Shown here piece by piece: positions 9,286 to 18,858 of a stretch of 64,000 nt of DNA. Source of the stretch: Aestuariibacter sp. (lineage in GTDB: Bacteria; Pseudomonadota; Gammaproteobacteria; Enterobacterales; Alteromonadaceae); contig CP051238.1 in assembly GCA_017794925.1 (NCBI GenBank), forward strand, positions 4,513,021 to 4,577,020. Direction: 5' to 3'. The translations under genes were made by a program, and so were the position numbers. How positions within the stretch are numbered: the stretch's first letter is position 1; every line of letters begins with the position of its first letter. The notes below the pieces were generated by a model, which was not told the DNA's origin, did not search any database, and saw only the letters and a program-made list of their open reading frames with translations.

Positions 9286-10065
9286 TTAGCGAACAGCCCG
9301 GTAAGCGGTGACAGTAAAGCCCCACATGCTGCGGTTTCCGGCTAATTCAATTTTTCCGCTTCGCGCCATTGAATCATAATCGCGTTTACTGATACAGATG
9401 GTCGATTGTGTTAACCCTTCTGCGGCTTCAAGTTTCGCGCGATAATGGCAGCCTTTTCTTCGCGTTTTCAGTTGGTAGGTCGTCGTGTATTCATAGCGGT
9501 TGTAAGTAGCAAATTCATGCCCTGCAGTGGGAATAACATACATGACTAACGGATACAGGAACATCGCGATCAGGAAGGGCGCGAACACGAGAATGAACTG
9601 CCAGGATCGACTGCGCCGCTTTAAGTTACGGCTAAAGAAGTTGTCCTTTGCAACGTACCAGTAGAAAACGCCCGAAATGGCAATGGTGTAAACAAGCACC
9701 TGCGTAAATACCCATTCCCCCCACCAGGCAGCGGGTATATAAGCCTGATTAAACAGAACCAGCATATCCAGCGCCAATACAACCACAAGCAGGCCCTGCC
9801 AAAACCAGACCCAGTATTTATTTTCGTCCGGCACGGGTTCCAGGGCTTCGCCATAGTAAGCGTCATCTATGGCCTCTTCTGAATCAGGCTGCGCTTCACG
9901 CCGCTTGGCAATCCATTCCTGAAGTTCAATGTAACGTTCCGGGAAACGATCCCGGTCCAGTTGCGATAACGCATCTTCGAGCTCATCCAAACTGTAGCTC
10001 TTATAATCAGGTCCTTGTGGTTGCACTGCTAATCTCTGTTTGTTGCGGTTAGTACGTCTTGCCAA
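9286..10065 (-). CDS. Hypothetical membrane protein
   Basis: I do not recognise a named family. The first 75 residues are hydrophilic and charged (YSLDELEDALSQLDRDRFPER), then three membrane helices run from about residue 88 to 178. The C-terminal 75 residues look like a soluble domain with two cysteines (GCHYRAKLEAAEG and STICISKRDYD). The listed start is TTG at 10065, overlapping the upstream gene by 37 bp. A GTG at 10026 would remove the overlap and is a fair alternative. It is convergent with the PH-domain pair and lies in an operon with the DUF6776-like gene. Confidence 0.7.
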   Translation of the reverse strand: MARRTNRNKQRLAVQPQGPDYKSYSLDELEDALSQLDRDRFPERYIELQEWIAKRREAQPDSEEAIDDAYYGEALEPVPDENKYWVWFWQGLLVVVLALDMLVLFNQAYIPAAWWGEWVFTQVLVYTIAISGVFYWYVAKDNFFSRNLKRRSRSWQFILVFAPFLIAMFLYPLVMYVIPTAGHEFATYNRYEYTTTYQLKTRRKGCHYRAKLEAAEGLTQSTICISKRDYDSMARSGKIELAGNRSMWGFTVTAYRAVR

Positions 10066-10745
10066 CTGTATTCGCGTTCATAGTCACCGCGTTTGCGATT
10101 GTATTGAAAGACCGAAGTGTGAAAACGCAATGTTTCGGGCACAAACCCTTGTGGCAGTTGCAAATAGAACGTCACAGCCTGAAAATACTTAAAGCCAAAT
10201 GCAATCTCGCCCTCGGGTAAAAACCCATGCTGAGAAGACTGCAGCACGGTGTGCCTGCCATCCTGGCTGCCGGTAATTTCCAAATGCAGAGTGCCCTTTA
10301 CCACGGCATTCACTGCTCGCTGTTGCAGCAACACCATCGAACCTTTGAAATAATTGTCCCCGGCAGAGGCCGCGATCTCCAGGCCATCAATAAAAAAACC
10401 ATCCTGACTGGTTTCGGGTGCCATGACATGCTGATAAAAGGCTTTATCCTGTTGTAAAGCAAATACTTTTTCTTGCTGACTTACCAGCTCGCTTTTGAGT
10501 TTTTCAGCATGCATCGTAGCCAGTTCCAGCTCGACCCGCAGTTGATTCTGGCTCGTTTTAAGCTGGGCATTTTCAGCTCGTAAGGTAGTGATGGCGTTAT
10601 TTGCGCTGGCCAGCGAATCGGATAATCGTGCACGGTCGACATTCGCCAGCACAAAGCCAAACACCACCATGGCGATCAGACTTACGCTGAGCAAAATTAT
10701 AGTGCGGGTATGGCCCAGCCGTTTAGGAATATCAGATACATGCAT
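10029..10745 (-). CDS. DUF6776-like membrane-anchored coiled-coil protein
   Basis: A 238-residue protein. One membrane helix (about residues 14-35) is followed by a coiled coil (about 45-100, rich in ALRAENAQLK-type heptads) and a beta-rich C-terminal domain. The layout and motifs (QDGFFIDGLEI, FGFKYFQ) match what I recall of DUF6776 proteins of gammaproteobacteria. The N-terminus is cytoplasmic and the bulk probably periplasmic. The function is unknown. It is first gene of a two-gene operon. Confidence 0.7.
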   Translation of the reverse strand: MHVSDIPKRLGHTRTIILLSVSLIAMVVFGFVLANVDRARLSDSLASANNAITTLRAENAQLKTSQNQLRVELELATMHAEKLKSELVSQQEKVFALQQDKAFYQHVMAPETSQDGFFIDGLEIAASAGDNYFKGSMVLLQQRAVNAVVKGTLHLEITGSQDGRHTVLQSSQHGFLPEGEIAFGFKYFQAVTFYLQLPQGFVPETLRFHTSVFQYNRKRGDYEREYSWQDVLTATNRD

Positions 10746-10919
10746 TGCCAGACTTCACCCGGATTTAATCAACTTCAGGACACTGCCAAGCACTTTGCCC
10801 GTTTTACGAGAATTATTCAAATTTCTGATGGTAGTTTCCTGTGAATACGACTACTCAATACTTTGAATATTAAGTGCTTGTGGTAGTATTTATGCATTCC
10901 CTTGTGCATGCCCGGTATT

Positions 10920-12596
10920 ATGCGACTGCAGTCCCTTCGACACGAACTAGCTCACCCTCGCACTTCAGTCCAATTGTGTCTGTTGGGGATCTTTGCCGGT
11001 GTAAGCTCAGCACTACTCATTGTGCTATTTCGATTAGGCATAGAGTGGACACAAACCACTGGCCTTGCTCTGCTACACCACTTTGAGATGAGCGATACGC
11101 TAACCTGGATTATTTTGCCGGTTGCCGCTGCCGTACTCATTCTGATCATCGCCTTTTTTACCGGCTTTAAGCACTATCGTCTTGGCATTCCCTTTGTTAT
11201 TCACCGGGTCAAGAAGCACTACGGGCACATCCCATGGCGCACCACGGTAAATCAATTTTTTGGTGGCATGCTGGCATTAGCGGGTGGCTTTGTTGTTGGG
11301 CGGGAAGGGCCGTCCGTGCACCTCGGCGCGGCAGGCAGCAGTTTGTTTGGTCAGACGTTGCGGTTACCGCAAAATAGTATTCGAACCCTGGCTGGTTGTG
11401 GCATTGCCGCCGGTATTTCTGCATCGTTTAACACCCCGTTAGCCGCCGTTATTTTTGTAATGGAAGTAGTATTGCGGGAATACAAAATTCATATTTTTGT
11501 GCCGGTCATGCTGTCAGCAGCCTGTGGCTCGGTGCTAACGCGTATTGTGTTTGGCGAAGGCAATGAGCTGGCCTATTTTTCATTCTCATCATTCAGTCAA
11601 TGGGTGTATCTTTACCTGGTCGTATTTGGCTGTTTGCTGGGTATATTAGCGACGTTGTTTAACCAAACCTTAATGACAGTAATGACGGCATTTCGCCGTG
11701 TGTCCATGGTATGGCGTTTATTGTTAGCGTCACTGATTACAGCAGTAGCCGGTGCTCTGTTGCCTGAATCCCTCGGGGCAAATTTTGAAGACGTTAACGC
11801 GTTGTTCTCACAAAACCCCGAAGCAATCATGGTGCTGGTTATCTTACTGATGAAATTTTTGCTGGCCACTTGTGCCATTGGCCTGGGTATTCCCGGTGGT
11901 ATCATTGGTCCGGTGATGGTCATTGGTATGCTGGCAGGCGCATTTTTGCTGATTCCTGTATCACACTGGCTACCTCGCGAAGATTTCACCAGTAGCTTTG
12001 CCCTGCTTGGTATTGCCGGCATGCTAACAGCAGTATTGCACGCGCCACTGGCGGCACTGGTTGCCGTTATGGAATTATCTTACCGGCCTGAAATTATACT
12101 GCCTGCTATTTTGGTAATCGTACCTGCGTACGTTACCGCGACACAGTTTTTGGGCAACCGCTCCATTTTCATTCAGCAACTGGACTTTCAAAAGCTGCCC
12201 TATGCGATTACGTCTATTCGCGAAGCATTGGAGAAGACCGGTGTACAAGCAGCAATGGAAACCGACTTTAAGTTATTTTACGATGCCCCTGAAGAAGCCT
12301 TGCAGAAGTTTCTGGCAGACTCCCCTACTCAGCTTGTTATTCAGCAAAGTAAATTTGAATTGGATATTAAGTATGCCTGGGTGCATTACGATGTGAGTTT
12401 AAGTCAACACGCGCACCCTATCAGCTACCAGACAATGACTGGTATTTCGTCGCAAGCCACACTTGCGGAAGTGTACGAACAGCTTAATAGTGCACGTTCT
12501 GGTGCGGTGTTTATTTACGATGATAACCCATCAACCATTACCGGCGTAATCACCTGGAACCGACTGCAGAGTTTCCTGCAGCGCGCGCAGTTTTAA
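10920..12596 (+). CDS. CLC-family chloride channel/transporter with degenerate C-terminal domain
   Basis: About 558 residues. The anion pathway signatures are present: GREGPSVHLG with the gating glutamate, GIPGGIIGP for the GxFxP element, and RLGIP in place of GSGIP. Ten or more membrane helices are followed by a soluble C-terminal region of roughly 140 residues that looks like a worn CBS pair. After FNTPLA the sequence reads VMEVV where E. coli ClcA has IIEEM, so the internal proton glutamate (Glu203) is replaced by Val. ATG 10920 is preferred by resemblance to family N-termini; ATG 10908 and TTG 10902 are also in frame. Confidence 0.87.
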   Translation: MRLQSLRHELAHPRTSVQLCLLGIFAGVSSALLIVLFRLGIEWTQTTGLALLHHFEMSDTLTWIILPVAAAVLILIIAFFTGFKHYRLGIPFVIHRVKKHYGHIPWRTTVNQFFGGMLALAGGFVVGREGPSVHLGAAGSSLFGQTLRLPQNSIRTLAGCGIAAGISASFNTPLAAVIFVMEVVLREYKIHIFVPVMLSAACGSVLTRIVFGEGNELAYFSFSSFSQWVYLYLVVFGCLLGILATLFNQTLMTVMTAFRRVSMVWRLLLASLITAVAGALLPESLGANFEDVNALFSQNPEAIMVLVILLMKFLLATCAIGLGIPGGIIGPVMVIGMLAGAFLLIPVSHWLPREDFTSSFALLGIAGMLTAVLHAPLAALVAVMELSYRPEIILPAILVIVPAYVTATQFLGNRSIFIQQLDFQKLPYAITSIREALEKTGVQAAMETDFKLFYDAPEEALQKFLADSPTQLVIQQSKFELDIKYAWVHYDVSLSQHAHPISYQTMTGISSQATLAEVYEQLNSARSGAVFIYDDNPSTITGVITWNRLQSFLQRAQF

Positions 12597-12610
12597 TAAA
12601 GGTAAACACA

Positions 12611-13039
12611 ATGACAATCCTGTGGCTTAAAGCCCTCCACATTTTCTTCATGGTCGCCTGGTTTGCCGGGATTTTTTATCTGCCTCGTCTTTTTGTCTAT
12701 CACGCGGAGGCCGATAGCCAGGAGGTGAAAGACACATTTAAGGTCATGGAACGTCGTTTATGGTTATTTGTTACCCCATTCGCCGTATTCACATTGCTAT
12801 TTGGGGTGGCTCTTATCTACACTTACGGGTATGCGTGGTTTGCTGCATCAACTTGGTTGCATATTAAAATTGTATTAGTTACGCTTATTTACGGATATCA
12901 CTTCTATTTATGGTATCTTGTGAAACAATTCGCAGCAGATAAGGTTACGCAGTCAGCCCGTTTTTTCCGAATTTTGAACGAAGCCCCCGTATTGGTGTTA
13001 CTCGCAATCGTGTTACTGGCTGTCGTTAAATTTATCTGA
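12611..13039 (+). CDS. hemJ: Protoporphyrinogen IX oxidase HemJ
   Basis: A 142-residue protein with four membrane helices. The N-terminus LKALHIFFMVAWFAGIFYL followed by PRLFVYH is the HemJ hallmark, with the conserved His in the first helix. HemJ converts protoporphyrinogen IX to protoporphyrin IX in haem synthesis in many gammaproteobacteria that lack HemG and HemY. It begins 15 bp after the CLC gene and is probably cotranscribed with it. CopD-family membrane proteins are distant relatives, but length and motif favour HemJ. Confidence 0.9.
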   Translation: MTILWLKALHIFFMVAWFAGIFYLPRLFVYHAEADSQEVKDTFKVMERRLWLFVTPFAVFTLLFGVALIYTYGYAWFAASTWLHIKIVLVTLIYGYHFYLWYLVKQFAADKVTQSARFFRILNEAPVLVLLAIVLLAVVKFI

Positions 13040-13100
13040 TTTTTTAGTTTAGAGTTCCAGCCCTGAAACAGGAAGTACGGGCCCCTTACAAGGACAATAC

Positions 13101-13283
13101 ATGGACGTGAATAGTCAGCTGTTAAAAGAGCTGTTATACAAAACGGATATTGCGTTTGAAGCACTGCGAGAAGATCCCGCTTCAGAAGAATTGCAAATGG
13201 CGTATGACGAAGCCAAGCAAGCGTTGGATAATTACATCACCAGCGCCAAGGAACATCTCCAATTCAGACAACGCCAGCGTTAA
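13101..13283 (+). CDS. Small hypothetical acidic-helical protein
   Basis: A 60-residue protein with no recognised family. It is predicted to be almost wholly helical and amphipathic (LLKELLYKTDIAFEALRED, MAYDEAKQALDNYI) with a basic tail. A ribosome binding site (AAGGA, about 7 bp before ATG) supports translation. It starts 62 bp after hemJ on the same strand. Its stop codon directly abuts the stop of the convergent UPF0149 gene, with no base between. The compact packing supports a real gene. Confidence 0.6.
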   Translation: MDVNSQLLKELLYKTDIAFEALREDPASEELQMAYDEAKQALDNYITSAKEHLQFRQRQR

Positions 13284-13928
13284 TCAGTTCGATTGAAATG
13301 TCTCGAACTGATTCGGCAAATGGCCAGCCAGTTCCCCACTTATTGCGACATACTCCTGCAACATTGCAGGCAAACTTGCTGATAATTTAGGCAATCCGTC
13401 CTGTAAAACGCTGCGCTGCGCATCAGGTGCATTTGCGAGTGCCTGCTCAGGTTCGGCCAACGTAGAAAATAACTTAAGACAGCGCGTTAGTCGCTCTGCT
13501 AATTCAGATAAATCAGAGCCTTGCTCTCCCCCTTCATGCCATGCACGTTGCCAGACTTTCTCAAGCTGCTGATGACCGGTCAACAGGCCTTTCAACCAAT
13601 CGCACAATGCGCGTCTATCAGCGCTCTTTTCCGACCACTTACAATAAACAGGCAGTAATGCAGCCTGTTTACGCATGGCATCCAACGCGTCACGCAACAA
13701 CTTCATTAGCCCGTCAGCCAAATCATCTGCCTGGGCTTTACTGATGGAATGCGAACCGGTCTGGTCAATGACCCACGGCATCCATTCTTCAGGCATAGGA
13801 ATTTCGGGAGCTGAGGCGACCGCGAAAATCACCCCTTCGGCATAAGGGCGCGATGCTAACATCGGTGATAGCACCGGGTGCTCAAATATACTGGTAGCGT
13901 GTGGCATATTGGTTCCGGGAGCGTGCAT
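13284..13928 (-). CDS. UPF0149/YecA-YgfB-family protein
   Basis: A 214-residue soluble helical protein. The stretch SRPYAEGVIFAVASAPEIPM followed by PEEWMPWV matches the start of the UPF0149 domain, where a GLLxA-type helix precedes a conserved Pro/Trp segment. There is no C-terminal SEC-C zinc motif, unlike longer YecA proteins. The function in the family is largely unknown; YgfB-type members have been linked to transcription control in Pseudomonas. It is divergent from the Nramp-like gene. Confidence 0.65.
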   Translation of the reverse strand: MHAPGTNMPHATSIFEHPVLSPMLASRPYAEGVIFAVASAPEIPMPEEWMPWVIDQTGSHSISKAQADDLADGLMKLLRDALDAMRKQAALLPVYCKWSEKSADRRALCDWLKGLLTGHQQLEKVWQRAWHEGGEQGSDLSELAERLTRCLKLFSTLAEPEQALANAPDAQRSVLQDGLPKLSASLPAMLQEYVAISGELAGHLPNQFETFQSN

Positions 13929-14051
13929 CTGTTCACCAGAGTACAGGCATGGTTTAATAGCATTAACGCCACAGAGATACTCGCGTAACGATACAGTGCG
14001 AGAATTTCATCTCTGTAATGTTTAGCTTAAAATAATAATAACGAGTGTAGC

Positions 14052-15239
14052 ATGAGCCAAAGCCGAACCAAATCCGGATATATTATCGCAGCCGCCTTTA
14101 TCGGGCCGGGCACAGTGACCACTGCCAGTCTGGCCGGTGCAGAATTTGGCTTCCATCTGGTTTGGGCATTACTCTTTTCTGTTTTTGCAACCATTGTGCT
14201 GCAGGACATGGCTGTGCGATTAGGCTTTGCAACCGGCAAAGGCATGAGCGAAGCGCTACACCATCAATTCAAGCAGTCTTGGGTGAAATACCCGCTGATA
14301 ATGCTCGTTGTGGCCGCTATTGGCATTGGCAATGCCGCCTACGAGTCTGGCAACCTGACCGGCGCAGCACTGGGGCTGAATAACATCGCCGATCTTGGTA
14401 TCGGTCCCTGGGGTGGCATCATGGGTGCCATTGCCGCCTTGCTACTATGGCGTGGGCAATATAAGCATATAGAAAATGTACTGGTGATGCTGGTTGGTAT
14501 TATGGCAATGGTGTTTGTAGTGACCTTCGCAGTATCTGAACCGGATTGGTCAGCGATGTTCAGTCAAATTACTCAGCCCGTGATCAACACTGACAGCCTG
14601 ACCACCATTCTGGCCCTGATCGGTACCACTATTGTGCCTTACAACCTCTTTTTACACGCCAGTTTGGTTGCTCGTCAGCAACAGGAACACAGTCAGCCCG
14701 CCAGTGATTTCCGACGTCAATCTGGTATTGCAATTGGCCTAGGCGGGTTAATAACCCTGGTGATCATGGCAACAGCGATGCAGACGTTCTTTGGGCAGGC
14801 TGACTCTATGAACGCGGGTAATCTTGCAGCTCAACTCGCACCGTTGCTGGGGCCCTATGCTGAAATCTTTTTTGCGATGGGTATGTTTGCGGCCGGGCTG
14901 ACCAGTGCGATTACTGCGCCACTTGCTGCAGCGTATGCTGTTTGTGGCGCATTGAATAAACCCACGGATCTCACCAGTGTCTGGTTTCGTGCTGTCTGGG
15001 CAATGGTATTGGTAGCCGGTGTAGTGGCTACGCTAACGGGAACAAAGCCGTTGTATGCGATTTTATTTGCTCAGGCGGCGAATGGTATCTTGCTGCCGGG
15101 TGTTGCTTTGTTATTGCTGTATATGATGAATACTCACCCCCAACTTGGCGCGCTGCGCAATCGTTTAGCGGCCAATGTATTGGGGGTAGGTGTTGTGATA
15201 CTGATAATCGGGCTGACGTATCAGAAATTATTTGCTTAA
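14052..15239 (+). CDS. Nramp-like divalent metal transporter with altered metal-site motifs
   Basis: A 395-residue protein with about 11 membrane helices and the Nramp fold. In helix 1 the canonical DPGN motif is replaced by GPGTVTT. In helix 6 the canonical MPHN is VPYN (IGTTIVPYNLFLHASLV), so the methionine that confers transition-metal selectivity and the following His are lost. These are seen directly. By family knowledge the substrate could differ from the usual Mn2+/Fe2+. No Fur or MntR box is evident in the 123-bp divergent intergenic space. The 3' end overlaps the MalY/PatB-type gene by 12 bp. Confidence 0.83.
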   Translation: MSQSRTKSGYIIAAAFIGPGTVTTASLAGAEFGFHLVWALLFSVFATIVLQDMAVRLGFATGKGMSEALHHQFKQSWVKYPLIMLVVAAIGIGNAAYESGNLTGAALGLNNIADLGIGPWGGIMGAIAALLLWRGQYKHIENVLVMLVGIMAMVFVVTFAVSEPDWSAMFSQITQPVINTDSLTTILALIGTTIVPYNLFLHASLVARQQQEHSQPASDFRRQSGIAIGLGGLITLVIMATAMQTFFGQADSMNAGNLAAQLAPLLGPYAEIFFAMGMFAAGLTSAITAPLAAAYAVCGALNKPTDLTSVWFRAVWAMVLVAGVVATLTGTKPLYAILFAQAANGILLPGVALLLLYMMNTHPQLGALRNRLAANVLGVGVVILIIGLTYQKLFA

Positions 15240-16358
15240 CCGGTCCAGGATCTCAGTTAACATGGCGCGGCTGCAGCCGAAGTTAATGCGGAAGAATTCG
15301 GGCGCGCCAAAGTCTTTACCCGGTGAAGGGCCAATACCTTTAGACTCACACCATTGCTGGACGTCGTTAACACCCAGACCACTGCCGTCAATCCAGGCAA
15401 GGAACGTGGCGTCAGCGGATACAACTGACAAACCGTCGATGTCGTTGATGCGAGAAACCAGGTAATCACGGTTTGCGCGCAAGTATTCGATTTGCTCAGC
15501 CAGCCACTCATCGCTTTCGGTGAATGCGGCACGGGTAGCTTCTAAACCCATAATGTTTGCCCATGGCACAATACCCGCCGCGGCTTGTGTAAACTTACGA
15601 CGTAACGAAGCATCAGGGATAATCGCGAAAGATGTACCTAAACCGGCAACGTTAAAGGTTTTGCTGGCTGCCATTAACGTAATACTGCGATCTTGCAATG
15701 CGGTAACCCGCCCTGCTGGAATATGCGCTACCTGATCGTTCAATATCAGGTCACAATGAATCTCATCAGAGCACAGTTTGACATCGTGTTGTTCGCAAAT
15801 GGCAGCAATCGCATCCACTTCTTCCTGAGTCATCACTGACCCAACCGGGTTCATTGGGTTACACAGGATCATTAACTTGCAACGTGGATCCGCCGCTTCT
15901 TTGGCCAGCGCTTCTAAATCGAGAGTCCAGCGGCCGTTTTCCAATACCGTTGGGATGTCCACTCGCTGGGTTTTATTTAGTGCCGGAGCCGCGAGCAGTG
16001 GCGGGTAATTTGGCGTTTGTACCAGCACTTTGTCACCTTCGTCGCAGTACGCTTTAATGGCAACGTTAAACGCAGGTACGACACCCGGTGTCCACACTAT
16101 CCAATCAGATTGAATGGCCCAGTCGTGCTTGTCACGTAACCAGCGCACAATGGCATCGTTGGCGGGCTGATGCTGGGCTGGCAGTGTGTATCCCATCACA
16201 CCGTGCTCTGTCAGTGCGTGTAACGCTTCCAGTATGGGCGGGGCGCAACGAAACTCGGTATCGGCTACCCAGCATGGCAGAATGTCTTTTCCTGCGTACT
16301 TTTGCCATTTAAACGACCACTGATTAGTGCGGTCCGGCGTGTGATCAAACATACTCAC
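15228..16358 (-). CDS. MalY/PatB-type pyridoxal-phosphate C-S lyase or aminotransferase
   Basis: A 376-residue fold-type I PLP enzyme. Visible elements are ILCNPMNPVG, CSDEIHCDLI with the cofactor-binding Asp, the lysine in MAASKTFNVAGL, and the C-terminal FRINFGCSR arginine. PatB/MalY proteins cleave cystathionine or cysteine conjugates to pyruvate, ammonia and a thiol. MalY also represses the mal system in E. coli, but nothing here shows that role. It is cytoplasmic. The lone receiver gene lies 29 bp downstream of its start side on the same strand. Confidence 0.88.
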   Translation of the reverse strand: MSMFDHTPDRTNQWSFKWQKYAGKDILPCWVADTEFRCAPPILEALHALTEHGVMGYTLPAQHQPANDAIVRWLRDKHDWAIQSDWIVWTPGVVPAFNVAIKAYCDEGDKVLVQTPNYPPLLAAPALNKTQRVDIPTVLENGRWTLDLEALAKEAADPRCKLMILCNPMNPVGSVMTQEEVDAIAAICEQHDVKLCSDEIHCDLILNDQVAHIPAGRVTALQDRSITLMAASKTFNVAGLGTSFAIIPDASLRRKFTQAAAGIVPWANIMGLEATRAAFTESDEWLAEQIEYLRANRDYLVSRINDIDGLSVVSADATFLAWIDGSGLGVNDVQQWCESKGIGPSPGKDFGAPEFFRINFGCSRAMLTEILDRLSK

Positions 16359-16387
16359 TGCAACTACCTTATCTTTCGGTTGTAAGA

Positions 16388-16765
16388 CTATTTCGTTAAT
16401 TGTTGTTTTAACAGACTGATTAATTTTCCGCGTCGGATAGGCTTTACCAAATAGGCAACAGCGCCTAATTGCTTTGCCAAAATCTCAGTTTGACGCGTAG
16501 CGTAGGCTGTCATAAAGATAAACGGGACACTCAGGCCCTTTTCCCGACAGGCTCGTAACAAAGACAATCCGTCATATTCCGGCATCACCATATCGCTGAC
16601 GATGATGTCCAGCGATGTGTCGGTTTGATGCATTAAAAACTCTCTGGCAAATGCACTTCGAGTAAAGCTGATAACCTGTGCATCCAACTCCGACCCGATG
16701 ATATGCGCGATAAGCTCTAGCGAGACTTCATCGTCATCAATGACGGCAATGGTGAACGTTGACAT
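16388..16765 (-). CDS. Single-domain response regulator (receiver only)
   Basis: A 125-residue CheY-like receiver. The acidic pocket (IDDDE), the phosphoacceptor in IIVSDMVMPEYDG, the conserved Thr/Ala region (FMTAYA) and Lys in LVKPI are all present. There is no output domain, so it acts by protein contact or in a phosphorelay. No kinase is adjacent; the HPt-containing HD-GYP gene at 23953-25110 is the nearest possible partner, which is only inference. Confidence 0.88.
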   Translation of the reverse strand: MSTFTIAVIDDDEVSLELIAHIIGSELDAQVISFTRSAFAREFLMHQTDTSLDIIVSDMVMPEYDGLSLLRACREKGLSVPFIFMTAYATRQTEILAKQLGAVAYLVKPIRRGKLISLLKQQLTK

Positions 16766-16933
16766 AGAATCGAACCCAAACCATGTAATGTATTCGTGTA
16801 GGCAAGAGACAGCTTATAACGATGATAGCTTCCAATGCTTACGGCTAAAGACGGGTCACCCCTCAACACATTGTCACTGAAGGTAATTTACGACCGGCCC
16901 GCACAAGTCTTTCTATGGGTAATAGTAATAGAA

Positions 16934-16963
16934 AAAGGCCGGTTGCGATAGCAACCGGCCTTT
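16934..16963 (-). terminator. Intrinsic terminator downstream of typA
   Basis: A 13-bp stem (AAAGGCCGGTTGC and its complement) encloses the loop GATA. On the minus strand it is followed by a short T-rich run, fitting termination of typA transcription, whose stop codon is at 17032. Confidence 0.75.
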
Positions 16964-17031
16964 ACATATATAACTAAATAGAATAATTAGCGGTAAACCT
17001 CACAGTTTGTGAGATGTATCACCGCAAATAA

Positions 17032-18858
17032 TTACTTGCTGCGAGACGCGCGCTTACGGTCGTTTTCAGTAAGTAGTTTCTTACGAATACGAATGCTTTC
17101 TGGCGTAACTTCTACCAGTTCGTCGTCATCAATGAACTCAAGCGCTTGCTCAAGTGACATTCTGATAGGCGGAACAAGTGTTTGCGCTTCGTCAGTACCA
17201 GACGCACGAACGTTAGTTAACTGCTTGCCTTTCAGCGCGTTAACGGTCAGGTCATTGTCACGGCTGTGGATACCGATAACCATACCTTCGTAAACTTCAA
17301 CACCGTGACCGATGAACAAACGTCCACGCTCCTGAAGGTTGAACAGGGCGTTAGTCAGTGCTTTACCCGGTGCGTTGGCAATCAGTACACCGTTCTTACG
17401 CTTACCAATTGTACCGCCTTTGTGCGGACCATAGTGGTCGTATGAATGGTATAACAAGCCTGAACCTGATGTCATTGTCATAAATTCAGTCTGGAAACCG
17501 ATCAAGCCACGGCTTGGGATCATGAAGTCCATACGAATACGGCCTTTACCATCCGGAGACATGTCAGTCATTTCTGCTTTACGCAGACCCAGTTGCTCCA
17601 TGATAGAACCCTGGTGCTGTTCTTCACAGTCAATTGTCAGGGTTTCAAACGGTTCCATTAGCTGGCCGTCTTCTTCTTTCAGAATTACTTCAGGACGCGA
17701 CACCGCAATTTCATACCCTTCACGGCGCATATTTTCGATCAGGATCCCCAAGTGTAGTTCACCACGACCTGATACACGGAATTTATCCGGGTCACTGGTT
17801 TCTTCAACGCGCAGTGCAACGTTGTGAACCAGTTCGTCCTGCAGACGTTCAAGGATGTTACGCGAAGTCACGTATTTACCCTCTTTACCCGCAAACGGTG
17901 AGGTGTTTACCTGGAAGGTCATCGTTACCGTTGGCTCATCAACGCTCAGTGGCGGCAATGCTTCAACTTTGTTGACGTCACAGATGGTGTCAGAGATTTT
18001 CAGCTCACCTAAACCGGTAATCGCGATAATGTCGCCCGCCGTTGCCATTTCCACTTCGTGACGTGCCAGCCCAAGGTAACCATATACCAGGCCGACTTTA
18101 CCGTTGCGGGTTTTACCATCAGCCGTTACTACTGTAACTTGCTGGTTAGGCTTAACACTGCCGCGCTTAACACGACCAACACCGATAACACCCACGTACG
18201 AGTTGTAGTCAAGCTGAGAGATCTGCATTTGGAATGCGCCGTCGATATCTGCATCAGGAGGAGAAACCTGGTCAACGATAGTTTGGAACAGCGCCGTCAT
18301 ATCATCTGCCGGCTCATCAGCATCTAATGAAGCCCAACCATTCAGTGCAGACGCGTAAACAACCTGGAAGTCCAACTGGTCATCAGTGGCACCCAGGTTA
18401 TCGAACAGGTCAAATACCTGATCCATTACCCAGTCAGGACGCGCTCCAGGCTTGTCGATTTTGTTGATAACAACAATCGGCTTCAAACCCTGAGCAAAGG
18501 CTTTTTGCGTTACGAAACGCGTCTGAGGCATTGGACCTTCCTGCGCATCAACAAGCAGCAGTACAGAATCAGCCATCGACATTACACGTTCTACTTCCCC
18601 GCCGAAGTCGGCGTGTCCTGGGGTGTCAACGATATTGATGCGGTAGTCGTTCCAGTTAATGGCCGTGTTTTTGGCCAGGATGGTAATACCGCGCTCTTTT
18701 TCGATATCGTTAGAGTCCATGACGCGTTCTTGCGCTTCACCACGGGTTTCGAGGGTACCCGACTGCTGTAGCAGTTTGTCTACCAGGGTGGTCTTACCAT
18801 GGTCAACGTGAGCGATGATCGCGATATTTCTTAGCTTATTGATGTCAGTTACATTCAT
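17032..18858 (-). CDS. typA: Translational GTPase TypA/BipA
   Basis: A 608-residue GTPase of the EF-G/LepA class, the expected length for BipA. G-domain motifs are seen: AHVDHGKTTL (P-loop), RGITI (switch), DTPGHADF and NKIDKPGA, with YASALNGWA for G5. Domains II, III and V and the C-terminal BipA domain (GKALTNALFNLQERG, DNDLTVNALKGKQLTN) follow. It binds ribosomes and supports assembly and stress or cold adaptation. It is divergent from glnA with a 408-bp intergenic region, the usual arrangement in gammaproteobacteria. Confidence 0.97.
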   Translation of the reverse strand: MNVTDINKLRNIAIIAHVDHGKTTLVDKLLQQSGTLETRGEAQERVMDSNDIEKERGITILAKNTAINWNDYRINIVDTPGHADFGGEVERVMSMADSVLLLVDAQEGPMPQTRFVTQKAFAQGLKPIVVINKIDKPGARPDWVMDQVFDLFDNLGATDDQLDFQVVYASALNGWASLDADEPADDMTALFQTIVDQVSPPDADIDGAFQMQISQLDYNSYVGVIGVGRVKRGSVKPNQQVTVVTADGKTRNGKVGLVYGYLGLARHEVEMATAGDIIAITGLGELKISDTICDVNKVEALPPLSVDEPTVTMTFQVNTSPFAGKEGKYVTSRNILERLQDELVHNVALRVEETSDPDKFRVSGRGELHLGILIENMRREGYEIAVSRPEVILKEEDGQLMEPFETLTIDCEEQHQGSIMEQLGLRKAEMTDMSPDGKGRIRMDFMIPSRGLIGFQTEFMTMTSGSGLLYHSYDHYGPHKGGTIGKRKNGVLIANAPGKALTNALFNLQERGRLFIGHGVEVYEGMVIGIHSRDNDLTVNALKGKQLTNVRASGTDEAQTLVPPIRMSLEQALEFIDDDELVEVTPESIRIRKKLLTENDRKRASRSK

